Origin: an uncultured Chryseobacterium sp.
GTDB lineage: Bacteria > Bacteroidota > Bacteroidia > Flavobacteriales > Weeksellaceae
Direction: 5' to 3'
Assembly (NCBI GenBank): GCA_913778505.1
Contig: CAJYWD010000045.1
Span: 29,266-93,265 of the forward strand
DNA: 64,000 bases
The position numbers and the translations under genes were made by a program. This document shows, one piece after another, positions 53,909 through 61,863 of this stretch (positions within the stretch are counted from its first letter, which is position 1; each line of letters starts with the position of its first letter). The notes beneath the pieces are model-generated. The model searched no databases. It was not told where the DNA came from and was given only the letters and a program-made list of their open reading frames with translations.

Positions 53909-56764
53909 TTAATCTGTTAAAATATTTTCTTTCGGCATTGTAAACTGTTTATTTTCATCTCCCAAATCTGGCAAACCAAAATAGAAATATAAGGTTCTCT
54001 TAAACGTTCCGTTCAGATGATTCGGCTCGCTTTCCGGTCCTAACGATTCGGTTTTATCGTTAATGTTAAATGCCAAAACAGTTCCTAAAGGTGGAATCGC
54101 ATCCAAAAATGAAATATTTCCGCTTGGCAATTTCGGATAACCTTCCGCTCCGTAAATTCCGTAAAAATCGAAAAGTCTGACGAACATTTTTTCTTCTTTG
54201 GTTCCAACCGTCATTTTCCCTTCCGCAGTATCGAGTTGCAACCACGAAACATCATCAAAATAGCCTTTAAATTCGGGATAAATCCAAGGTGACTGTCCTG
54301 TTCTTGTTGAGTTTTTCAAATTCTGCCAAACATTGTAAGTTTGTCCTTGAGTTCTGTTTTTCCAAACGTGATAAGGGCCTTTCCCAAGCCATTTTGCATT
54401 GATGACATAATTTTCAGGATAATCGAAACTTACACCCGAAAATTGATAATCTCCTGACAAAGAATATTCATAATTGAGTTCTAAAATTCCATTCGAATTG
54501 AGCTTCCAGATTATTTTATTTCCGTTTTTATAATTGACTTCAATCAGTTGGTTTTTTCCTTCCGCAAAAGATTTTATGGATGATAACTCCATCGTTCCGT
54601 TCACGAAAACTGGTCCGTTTTTAAAGGTCATTTTTTTGCCTTTCTTATCAACAATGACTGATTTCAACAAGCCATCTTTTCTCCCAATAGCAAATTCTTT
54701 TTCGTCTGCTTTTAAAATAAATTCAGTTTCATTTTCTGTCACAGAAACTGGAAATTCCTTAGTTAAAGATTTTGAAAACTGTTTTGAAATTTCCTCATTA
54801 GACTTCAATTTCCAAGTCCAGGTGTAAATTTCTTTTCCGAAAGAATCTGTTGCCGTTAGTAACAAACCTTCATTTTTTTTCCAGTTTGAAGGAAGATTTA
54901 AATTGATAGTTCCTTTTTCTGTCGGTTGAATATTCGGCGATTCTACTTTTCCTGCTGTAATGATATCAAAACCTGATTCCGACGAAAATGGTGTTTTAAA
55001 CTTGATTAATTTCCATTCAAACTGACATTCATTTAGATTGGTAAAATGATAACGGTTTTCAATTGGAATAATTCCGTTAAAATCTTTTGGCAACGATTTC
55101 AAATCAATTTTTACCGGACTGTAAATTTCACGGATAGCATAAAAACTTCCTTCTTTTTCACGATTTGGCCCTAAAACGCCGTCGGGAGCGTTGATGGCGT
55201 TGACATCAATCTGATTGTTGAAATCTGTTCGCACCAAGCCTTCATCCACAAAAGCCCACAAAAAACCGCCCGCTCCTTTTTTGGAATTCCAGTGCAGTTC
55301 CCAATAATCGGCGAGAGAAGTTCCGCCACCGCCGTCGTCTTGTGCGTGCAAAAATTCGGTCGGCATATAAATATTTTCGCCTTCGAGGATTTTTTTTGTG
55401 CTGTAATAATCTTCGTAATGATTGCAGTCGATTCCGTTGAAAGCATTTCCAGGTTTGTGATGAGCGTGAATGACGGGACGATTTGATAAGTCATATTTTG
55501 CAAATTCTGCATCCAAATCAAAATTATGTCCGCCTTCATTTCCGTTGCTCCAGAAAATAATGGATGGATGATTGGCATCTCTCACAACCATTTCTTTCAC
55601 CAACTTTTTCCCGACTTCTGTACTGTATTTTTTTTGCCAACCCGCCAATTCATCCAAAACATATAAACCGAGCGAATCGCAAATTTTTAAAAACGATTTG
55701 TTGGGCGGATAATGAGAACAACGGACGGCGTTCATATTCATTTCTTTGATGAGCTGAACGTCCATTAAATCGATATTTTCCGTAACTGCTCTACCCGTTT
55801 CCGGCCACCAAACGTGACGGTTGATGCCTTTCATTTTCACCTTGCTTCCGTTGATGAAAATTCCTTCGCCTTTTCGGATTTCTATGGTTCTGAAACCGAA
55901 TTTCTCTTCGGTTTGACTGATTGTTTTTTTGTTTTTATTTAATGTAAATTTTGCTTTGTATAAATTTGGTGTTTCGGCCGTCCAGAGTTTTGGATTTTTA
56001 ACGGATAATAGAATCTGTTTTAAAGTATCTCCTTTTTGAATTTGAACCTGAGATTCACCAACCCAATTATTTTTAACATCAAAAATTTCAACTTTCAAAT
56101 TATTTGTGGAATTAATTCCTTTCAAGCTAATATTCGAACGGAAAGTTCCGTCTGCTTTGGCTTCAATGGAAGTTGAGGCAATATGTTCTTTCGGATTGGC
56201 TTCCAAACAAACAGGTCTGAAAATTCCACCTAAAATCCAATAATCTGCGAGTCGTTCTGCGTTGTTGACAGATTTATCCGCCGACATTTTGGAAACTTTT
56301 ACTTCTAAAATATTTTCTTTTCCGAATTGAATTTTATCGGAAATATCATATTTAAATTCATAAAAAGCGCCCTGATGAATTGCTCCTGCTGATTTGCCGT
56401 TGATTTTCACTTCGGTGTCGGTCATTGAACCTTCAAAAACGATATTGATGGTTTTTCCTTTCCAGGAATTCGGAACTGTAAATTTGTGTTTGTACAAACC
56501 TGTTTCGTCGTGGAACTTGAAGTTTTTACCATACGTTACATAATCCCGGCCGTAATTGTACGAGCCAAAACCTTGCTGTTCCCAATGTGAAGGCACATTG
56601 ATTTTGCTCCAGCTTCCAGATTTTCTTCCTGAATTTATCCAAAAATCCCATTCTTTGGTGCGCTCAGCATCTTTCCCAGTTAAGAATTGGATTTCTCTAG
56701 ACTGAGAAAACAAAAACTGTGAACAGACACATAAAAGAGCGAATATTTTGAAAGAAAAACTCAT
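53909..56764 (-). CDS. GH2 beta-galactosidase
   Basis: The 951-residue exported protein (signal peptide ending CSQFLFSQ) has the GH2 order: sugar-binding domain (INVPSHWEQQGFGSYNYGRD; ILEVKVSKMSADKSVNNAER), immunoglobulin-like domain, TIM barrel and a C-terminal small-chain-like domain (YHVWKNRTQGQTYNVWQNLK). Catalytic motifs are WSNGNEGGHNFDLD (acid/base Glu near residue 408) and YMPTEFLHAQDDGG (nucleophile Glu near 468), plus GINRHVWWPETGRAV. It probably removes beta-galactose side chains from rhamnogalacturonan I. The start codon overlaps the stop of the GH28 gene (TAATG at 56764), showing tight translational coupling. Confidence 0.9.
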   Translation of the reverse strand: MSFSFKIFALLCVCSQFLFSQSREIQFLTGKDAERTKEWDFWINSGRKSGSWSKINVPSHWEQQGFGSYNYGRDYVTYGKNFKFHDETGLYKHKFTVPNSWKGKTINIVFEGSMTDTEVKINGKSAGAIHQGAFYEFKYDISDKIQFGKENILEVKVSKMSADKSVNNAERLADYWILGGIFRPVCLEANPKEHIASTSIEAKADGTFRSNISLKGINSTNNLKVEIFDVKNNWVGESQVQIQKGDTLKQILLSVKNPKLWTAETPNLYKAKFTLNKNKKTISQTEEKFGFRTIEIRKGEGIFINGSKVKMKGINRHVWWPETGRAVTENIDLMDVQLIKEMNMNAVRCSHYPPNKSFLKICDSLGLYVLDELAGWQKKYSTEVGKKLVKEMVVRDANHPSIIFWSNGNEGGHNFDLDAEFAKYDLSNRPVIHAHHKPGNAFNGIDCNHYEDYYSTKKILEGENIYMPTEFLHAQDDGGGGTSLADYWELHWNSKKGAGGFLWAFVDEGLVRTDFNNQIDVNAINAPDGVLGPNREKEGSFYAIREIYSPVKIDLKSLPKDFNGIIPIENRYHFTNLNECQFEWKLIKFKTPFSSESGFDIITAGKVESPNIQPTEKGTINLNLPSNWKKNEGLLLTATDSFGKEIYTWTWKLKSNEEISKQFSKSLTKEFPVSVTENETEFILKADEKEFAIGRKDGLLKSVIVDKKGKKMTFKNGPVFVNGTMELSSIKSFAEGKNQLIEVNYKNGNKIIWKLNSNGILELNYEYSLSGDYQFSGVSFDYPENYVINAKWLGKGPYHVWKNRTQGQTYNVWQNLKNSTRTGQSPWIYPEFKGYFDDVSWLQLDTAEGKMTVGTKEEKMFVRLFDFYGIYGAEGYPKLPSGNISFLDAIPPLGTVLAFNINDKTESLGPESEPNHLNGTFKRTLYFYFGLPDLGDENKQFTMPKENILTD

Positions 56765-58137
56765 TATTTTGCAGTGATATCGGAGTCGTTTTTTTTATCG
56801 TAGTATTGCGTAAGAGAAGCGACTTTCTTCACATTGACCTTAGTTTGCTTTAAATTTTGAATGTTATTTAAATTTTCCATCTCGGGCTTTAAAGCTTTGA
56901 TTTTTAAGTTCTCAAAAGTGAAATCCTTTAAATCAAACAAATCCGATTTCTCAATAGAAAAGGCCGTCTCGCAACTTAAATCAATATTTTTGATGGTAAT
57001 ATTATTGGCCAATCCTTTTCTCGGTCTTGCTTCTCCTTTCAAATCAAAAAACTGATTCCAGCCTTTTGCGTAGATGAAAGTTTTTACGGTCCCTTTGATG
57101 TTATCTAAAGTGATGTATTCGTAATGTTGAGGCGTGTCGGGACGCATTTTCAGGTGTAATAATCTCGACGCGTCTTTCACTGTTGAGTTTCTGAAAATGA
57201 TGTTGTAATTGTGAATCGATTCGCTTCCGCAAGTGAGCGCAGAATGACAGAATCCGAAAGTATTATCTTCGATGATAATGTTTCTGTTTTCACCATTATT
57301 CGGGTCTGTGTCTGCTTTTGGACCTTTTCCTCCTTTCAAAGCAATCGCATCGTCATTCACCGACATATAACAGTTTTTCACCAGGAAATTTGAACACGCA
57401 TCGATGTCGATTGCGTCTGTACTTGGTGCTTTTACAGGAGCTTTAGGTGCTAAAATTGTTAAGTTTAATAATTTTACGAATTGAGATTTGTAGTAATGTG
57501 TACTCCAGAACGGCGAATTTCTCACGGTAATTCCTTCAATCTGAATATTTTTTGAATTGGAAACATAGACAATTCTAGGTCTCATTTCGTCCATATTGGT
57601 GCATTTAGGATTCCATTCGCGCCTTTTCCAGAATGATTTCCAGAATCTCAAGCCATTTCCATCAAGCGTTCCTTTTCCTGAAATCGTGAAACCGTCTAAT
57701 CCGTCTGCGTTGATTAAAGCCGGAAAATATTTCACAGTCTGACCTTCCATTCTTGTGGTAACGACAGGAAAATCATTGATATCATCGCTACCTTTTAACT
57801 TGGCTCCGCTTTCAAGATGCAAATGCGTTCCTTGTTTAAAGAAAAGTGAACTAATCAAAAATGTTCCTTTTGGAACAACGATTACACCTCCATTTTTTGA
57901 AGCGTCATCAATAATATTCTGAAATTGTTTTGTTTGAAGAATGGTACTGTCATTCTTCACACCAAAATCTGTAATGATGTATTTTTTGCCCAATTTATTA
58001 ATGTCTGTGGGTTTATTTTCTTTAAACCATTTTGGAATTGCTGTTCCGTCGGGCCATTTGTCCTGGCTTTTTAATGCTGAAAAAGAAAAGAGCAATGAAA
58101 AAGCTAAGAAAAGCTTTGATGTATTTTGAAATGTCAT
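56764..58137 (-). CDS. GH28 family glycoside hydrolase, first gene of the minus-strand arm
   Basis: The 457-residue exported protein (signal peptide ending FSALKSQ) is a GH28 beta-helix: FGVKNDSTILQTKQFQNIID, KGTLDGNGLRFWKSFWKRRE, VRNSPFWSTHY, APSTDAIDIDACSNFLVKNC, SVNDDAIALKGGKGPKADTD, FCHSALTCGSESIHNYN and LHLKMRPDTPQHYEYI. The key Asp residues (TDAIDID, NDDAIAL) are kept, but the usual GHG is replaced by CHS and RIKT by LKMRPD, marking a subgroup different from the plus-arm GH28. It may act on rhamnogalacturonan linkages. Its upstream region carries candidate operator site E. Confidence 0.87.
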   Translation of the reverse strand: MTFQNTSKLFLAFSLLFSFSALKSQDKWPDGTAIPKWFKENKPTDINKLGKKYIITDFGVKNDSTILQTKQFQNIIDDASKNGGVIVVPKGTFLISSLFFKQGTHLHLESGAKLKGSDDINDFPVVTTRMEGQTVKYFPALINADGLDGFTISGKGTLDGNGLRFWKSFWKRREWNPKCTNMDEMRPRIVYVSNSKNIQIEGITVRNSPFWSTHYYKSQFVKLLNLTILAPKAPVKAPSTDAIDIDACSNFLVKNCYMSVNDDAIALKGGKGPKADTDPNNGENRNIIIEDNTFGFCHSALTCGSESIHNYNIIFRNSTVKDASRLLHLKMRPDTPQHYEYITLDNIKGTVKTFIYAKGWNQFFDLKGEARPRKGLANNITIKNIDLSCETAFSIEKSDLFDLKDFTFENLKIKALKPEMENLNNIQNLKQTKVNVKKVASLTQYYDKKNDSDITAK

Positions 58138-58197
58138 AATCGATTTTATAAAGCTAAAAAAACAATTTTAAAAATAAGTGTTTTCTACATGAGCTGT

Positions 58198-58216
58198 ATC
58201 CTGCGCTCTCCTGACA
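58198..58216 (-). promoter_or_regulatory. Candidate regulon operator, site E
   Basis: ATCCTGCGCT CTCCTGACA on the plus strand; read toward GH28 it is TGTCAGGAGAGCGCAGGAT, with CAGG half-sites 10 bp apart. GCAGGACAAG follows in the other orientation at 58229-58238. The rest of the ~540-bp gap (58138-58680) shows no gene; no clear -7 element was found. Confidence 0.45.
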
Positions 58217-58621
58217 GGAAATACGATTGCAGGACAAGCAACCAAAAGCATTGCCGCTGATTAAGCCAGATCGCAAGTTACCTGACGCTATATCGCAGAT
58301 AAGGTAGATAATGACATCAAAACCTGAGTCAGTATTATATAAGATTTTAGACTGGTAATTTTGATTATGTAGCTAGTCGAATTAGGGTAAATTTATCAAA
58401 AAACCGGTATGGTGATCAATTAAAATTATATACAATGCAACCAGCAAAAAAGAAATTGGAATGGACAGTCTTACAGAAATCCCAACAAAAAGATAGATAA
58501 AAGCTGCTTTATTGTAATAATTCAGAAATTAATGTTTTTAAAAGAATAGTTTGATTCACTATGAAACACGAAACAGAACTTTATAATTTTTGACCTATTT
58601 CTTACTATTTTATAAAGCGCT

Positions 58622-58656
58622 AAAAAAAAACGCTGTAAACATTGATATTTACAGCG
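58622..58656 (-). terminator. Terminator of tRNA-Ser
   Basis: CGCTGTAAA (58631-58639) pairs with TTTACAGCG (58648-58656). The minus strand then runs into a T9 tract, 25 bp after the tRNA 3' end. Confidence 0.9.
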
Positions 58657-58680
58657 CTTTAGCTCTTTTGGTTTGTAACC

Positions 58681-58770
58681 TGGCAGAGAGGAAGGGATTC
58701 GAACCCTCGATACAGTTACCCGTATACTACCTTTCCAGGGTAGCTCCTTCAACCACTCGGACACCTCTCT
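58681..58770 (-). tRNA. tRNA-Ser(GGA)
   Basis: The minus strand folds as a class II tRNA of 90 nt. The acceptor stem is AGAGAGG/CCTCTCT, the D-arm is GTCCGAGTGGTTGAAGGAGC, and the anticodon loop CTGGAAA sits in a TACC/GGTA stem, giving anticodon GGA (plus-strand 58734-58736). The long variable arm is typical of serine, the T-arm reads GAGGGTTCGAATCCCTTC, and an encoded CCA ends at 58681. It is not preceded or followed by other tRNAs. Confidence 0.95.
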
Positions 58771-58781
58771 AATTGAGGTTG

Positions 58782-58810
58782 CAAATATAATGAAATATCT
58801 GACAACTCAA
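58782..58810 (-). promoter_or_regulatory. Promoter of tRNA-Ser
   Basis: On the minus strand TTG (58810-58808), an 18-bp spacer and TATATTTG (58789-58782) match the Bacteroidota TTG-N17-23-TAnnTTTG consensus. The -7 box lies 11 bp before the tRNA 5' end. Confidence 0.7.
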
Positions 58811-58817
58811 AATATTA

Positions 58818-59834
58818 TTAGAATTCTTCTGAGATTTCACCAGAAATATTCTGAGTCATAAGCTGCGAAAAGCTATTTTCATATTTTGGATTTTTCAGGA
58901 TATGCATGACTTTGGTAATGGCTGCTTCCGCAGTCATATCTTTTCCACTGATGGCGCCAACCTGTGTAAAAATATTACTGTTACAGTATTTCCCAAAACT
59001 AATCCCACCAGAAATACACTGACTGATGACCACAATCTCAATTCCACGATTTCTTAATTCTTGCAAAACCAATTGGGTTTTATCACTATTGAAAATCGTT
59101 CCCGAACCAAAAACCTGAAGTACAATCGCTTCCGGCGTTTTCAATTCCAATAAAGACCCGAAATTCATTCCGGGGAAAATCCTGTAAAACAGAACATTTT
59201 CATTGAGATAAGTATCCAATTCGAATTCGCCCTTCGGTTTCCAAAGCAAATCTTTTTCAATATTGAGATGAACCCCGGATTGTCCCAAAATCGGATAATT
59301 CGGACTTTGATAAGCATCGAAGAATTCAGCAGAATATTTCAGACTTCGGTTTCCGCGCAGAAGTTTGTATTCAAAGTAAACAGCCACTTCTTTGATAACC
59401 GCATCATCGTTTTCATAAAGACTGGCATAATAAAGACTTGTGAGAAGATTCTCTTTGGCATCGGTTCGCAAATCCCCGATTGGTAATTGAGAGCCTGTCA
59501 GAATCACCGGCTTTCCAAGATTTTTCAGCATAAAACTTAGCGCAGAAGCGGTGTAAGACATGGTATCTGTCCCGTGAAGAATCAGAAATCCGTCAAAAGC
59601 GTTGTAATTTTGATGGATCCACTCTGCAATCATTCGCCATTCGTTGGGACCCATATCAGAAGAATCGACAGGTTTTTCGAATGGATGAACCGAGACTTCA
59701 CATTCGAGAAGATTCATTTCAGGGATTCTTTTGAAAATGGTGGAAAAATCAAACGGAACAAGACTTCCTGTTGCGTAATCTTTTTCCATCCCGATGGTTC
59801 CGCCGGTGTATATCAATAGGACTTTTCTTTTCAT
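58818..59834 (-). CDS. ansA: Type I L-asparaginase
   Basis: The 338-residue cytoplasmic protein has the two active-site threonine motifs of asparaginases, LLIYTGGTIGMEKDYATGSL near the N-terminus and LILHGTDTMSYTASALSFML around residue 85-105, and TGSQLPIGDLRTDAKENL. No signal peptide is present, which fits the type I (cytoplasmic, low-affinity) enzyme that hydrolyses L-asparagine to aspartate and ammonia. It is a housekeeping gene not linked to the pectin locus. Confidence 0.93.
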   Translation of the reverse strand: MKRKVLLIYTGGTIGMEKDYATGSLVPFDFSTIFKRIPEMNLLECEVSVHPFEKPVDSSDMGPNEWRMIAEWIHQNYNAFDGFLILHGTDTMSYTASALSFMLKNLGKPVILTGSQLPIGDLRTDAKENLLTSLYYASLYENDDAVIKEVAVYFEYKLLRGNRSLKYSAEFFDAYQSPNYPILGQSGVHLNIEKDLLWKPKGEFELDTYLNENVLFYRIFPGMNFGSLLELKTPEAIVLQVFGSGTIFNSDKTQLVLQELRNRGIEIVVISQCISGGISFGKYCNSNIFTQVGAISGKDMTAEAAITKVMHILKNPKYENSFSQLMTQNISGEISEEF

Positions 59835-59957
59835 AAGAGATTGTTGGTTCGAAGGTCAAATGTTGCAGCCTACTTCGACTTCGCTAAGTATAAACTCATA
59901 CGGATCAAGCTGCCATAAAAACTCTCAACAAAAGTAAAATTTTAATGTGAATCGGGA

Positions 59958-59989
59958 AAATAAAAAATGCCCGTTAAAAAACGAGCATT
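59958..59989 (-). terminator. Terminator of serA
   Basis: AATGCCCGTT (59966-59975) pairs with AACGAGCATT (59980-59989) with one mismatch; the minus strand continues into TTTTTTATTTT. It lies 21 bp past the serA stop. Confidence 0.85.
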
Positions 59990-60009
59990 ATATTGCTATT
60001 TAAGTTAAA

Positions 60010-60966
60010 TTATTTAACCAAAAGGATACTTGCAATCTGATTCGCCAACTCCGTTCCGATTCGGTCCTGAGCCTCTTCCGTAGCTGCACCGGTATGCGGC
60101 GTCAAAGAGATTTTTGGATGCGTCAGGATTTTCTCGGAAGGCGTAGGTTCGTTATCGAAAACATCGAGACCTGCAAATGATAATTTTCCGGAATCCAAAG
60201 CTTCAATCAAAGCTTCTTCATCAATGACTCCACCTCTCGCACAGTTTACAATCGCTGCGCCGGTTTTCATTTTCTCCAATTCTGCTTTTCCGATGATTGG
60301 ACCATCCTGAGCCGGAACGTGAAGCGTGATAAAATCCGAATGCTGAATCAACTGCTCCAACGGCTCCGTTTCTATTTCCACATTGATATATTGCTGGTTG
60401 TAGAAATCCACACGTACACTGGCTTTCCCGATTCTCGTGTCAGAAGCAATCACTTTCATACCCAATCCAAGGGCAATTCTGGCAACTTCCTGTCCGATTC
60501 TTCCGATTCCTACAATTCCGATGGTTTTCCCTCTGAGTTCAATCCCGGCTTCATATTTTTTCTTCAATTTGGCAAACTCGGTATTACCTTTCACAGGCAT
60601 CTGTCTGTTAGAATCCTGAAGAAATCTGCTTCCTGAAAAAAGGTGCGCAAACACCAATTCTGCCACAGATTCCGAAGACGCTGCAGGTGTATTGATGACG
60701 TGCTTTCCTTTTTCTCTCGCATAAGCCACCTCGATGTTGTCCATTCCTACGCCACCTCTACCGATGATTTCCAGACTTGGACAGTTGTCCACCATTTCCT
60801 TTGTCACTTTCGTAGCGCTTCTTACAAGCAGAACTTTAACCTGATTTTCGTTGATATAAGTGATTAGATTTTCCTGAGCCACTTTGTCTGTAATGACCTC
60901 AAATCCGTTTTCTTTAAGAGCGTCTATTCCGGAGTGCGTCAATCCGTCATTAGCAAGTACTTTCAT
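60010..60966 (-). CDS. serA: D-3-phosphoglycerate dehydrogenase
   Basis: The 318-residue protein is a D-isomer-specific 2-hydroxyacid dehydrogenase: IIGRGGVGMDNIEVAYAREK, the nucleotide-binding motif TIGIVGIGRIGQEVARIALG, DFITLHVPAQDG, IVNCARGGVIDEEALIEALD and SLTPHTGAATEEAQDRI (catalytic His). It has the short form without the C-terminal ACT domain. It oxidises 3-phosphoglycerate in serine biosynthesis. The family contains other reductases, so the SerA call depends on overall likeness and length. Confidence 0.85.
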   Translation of the reverse strand: MKVLANDGLTHSGIDALKENGFEVITDKVAQENLITYINENQVKVLLVRSATKVTKEMVDNCPSLEIIGRGGVGMDNIEVAYAREKGKHVINTPAASSESVAELVFAHLFSGSRFLQDSNRQMPVKGNTEFAKLKKKYEAGIELRGKTIGIVGIGRIGQEVARIALGLGMKVIASDTRIGKASVRVDFYNQQYINVEIETEPLEQLIQHSDFITLHVPAQDGPIIGKAELEKMKTGAAIVNCARGGVIDEEALIEALDSGKLSFAGLDVFDNEPTPSEKILTHPKISLTPHTGAATEEAQDRIGTELANQIASILLVK

Positions 60967-61168
60967 TATATATTTTTTTTGAAGAACAGAATCTGTTCAA
61001 TAATTAATTGGTTTAGGAGCTTAATCCCGCTTTCCGTTACAATCTTTTGCTTTTTCATAGGTGAAAAAAAAGCAAAAGGATTTCCACAACAATCGGGGCT
61101 ATGGGTTTTGTCATCCAATCGAAAATTCCCGAAAGTTTTGGGCTCGGGAATTTTAATCAGATATAATT

Positions 61169-61570
61169 TTAGTCACGGAAAACCTCTATGGTCACTTGTT
61201 TTTCTACCATATCCGTGAATTTTCCTTTGTATCTTGTAGCTTTTACCAGGTGATTATCGATCCAGTGATAGTTTCCTCCTCTTGGTTTGCCTAACAACAC
61301 ACTGTGGTATTTGAAACCGTGCTTCTTCAGCCAAGTCTCGGTGATTTCTCTCAAATCCTCTGTTCTGGAAGTGAAGAAACAGATCTGATGACCTTCGTCA
61401 TACCATTTATTAATAGTTGCCAAAGCATCCGGAAATGGCTCGCAAGTTACCATTCTTTCAGGTTCTTCGTTAGGAACATCATCTGTAATGGTTCCATCGA
61501 TATCAATAAGATAATTCTTGACATCGCCTTTCAGCATTGGGCTCAGATGTTCTACATATTCTAATTCCAT
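61169..61570 (-). CDS. Small HAD-superfamily phosphatase
   Basis: From ATG 61570, 133 residues with the HAD nucleophile motif NYLIDIDGTITDDVPNEEPE, motif II ICFFTSRTEDLREITETWL, a later Lys (LLGKPRGGNYHWID) and an acidic end of motif. It lacks a cap domain. Such short LNS2/phosphatase-like proteins are widespread in Bacteroidota; the substrate is unknown. A TTG 9 bp further upstream is not needed, and the promoter at 61591 fits the ATG start with a very short leader. Confidence 0.8.
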   Translation of the reverse strand: MELEYVEHLSPMLKGDVKNYLIDIDGTITDDVPNEEPERMVTCEPFPDALATINKWYDEGHQICFFTSRTEDLREITETWLKKHGFKYHSVLLGKPRGGNYHWIDNHLVKATRYKGKFTDMVEKQVTIEVFRD

Positions 61571-61590
61571 CGGGTTCAAATTTAAGTTGG

Positions 61591-61621
61591 CAAAATTACA
61601 CTTTTATCCCGTTTGTGGCAA
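61591..61621 (-). promoter_or_regulatory. Promoter of the HAD phosphatase gene
   Basis: On the minus strand TTG (61621-61619), a 20-bp spacer and TAATTTTG (61598-61591) match TTG-N17-23-TAnnTTTG. The ATG lies 20 bp downstream of the -7 box, so the leader is only about 15 nt. Confidence 0.65.
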
Positions 61622-61791
61622 ATGATTGTTAAAAGCTTAATAAAATCTTAATTTTAAAGAATAATTTTAAGAAAATTATCCTTTTAGTTTTACTAAAGCT
61701 CTATGCAAACTGGATTTTTTAAACCAAAACGTCTAATTATAAAATGAAAAAATTGTTTTTAAATTCTAAACTGTATTTGATGTTTCCATAA

Positions 61792-61830
61792 ATAAAAATG
61801 CCCCTAAAAAGTGTCTAACTTTTTAGGGGC
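61792..61830 (-). terminator. Terminator of the collagen-like protein gene
   Basis: GCCCCTAAAAAGT (61800-61812) and ACTTTTTAGGGGC (61818-61830) form a perfect 13-bp stem. The minus strand continues into ATTTTTATTTATGG. Confidence 0.9.
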
Positions 61831-61863
61831 AGTGCAACAGATAGCTATTTTATTTTGAATAAT

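Noticed and set aside
58522..58764. Minus-strand protein frame over the tRNA region
   Set aside because: The frame overlaps tRNA-Ser and its terminator and shows no protein features.
61027..61168. Possible small gene between serA and the HAD phosphatase
   Set aside because: The open frame is low-complexity (Lys/Phe-rich) and lacks conserved features or a plausible promoter.
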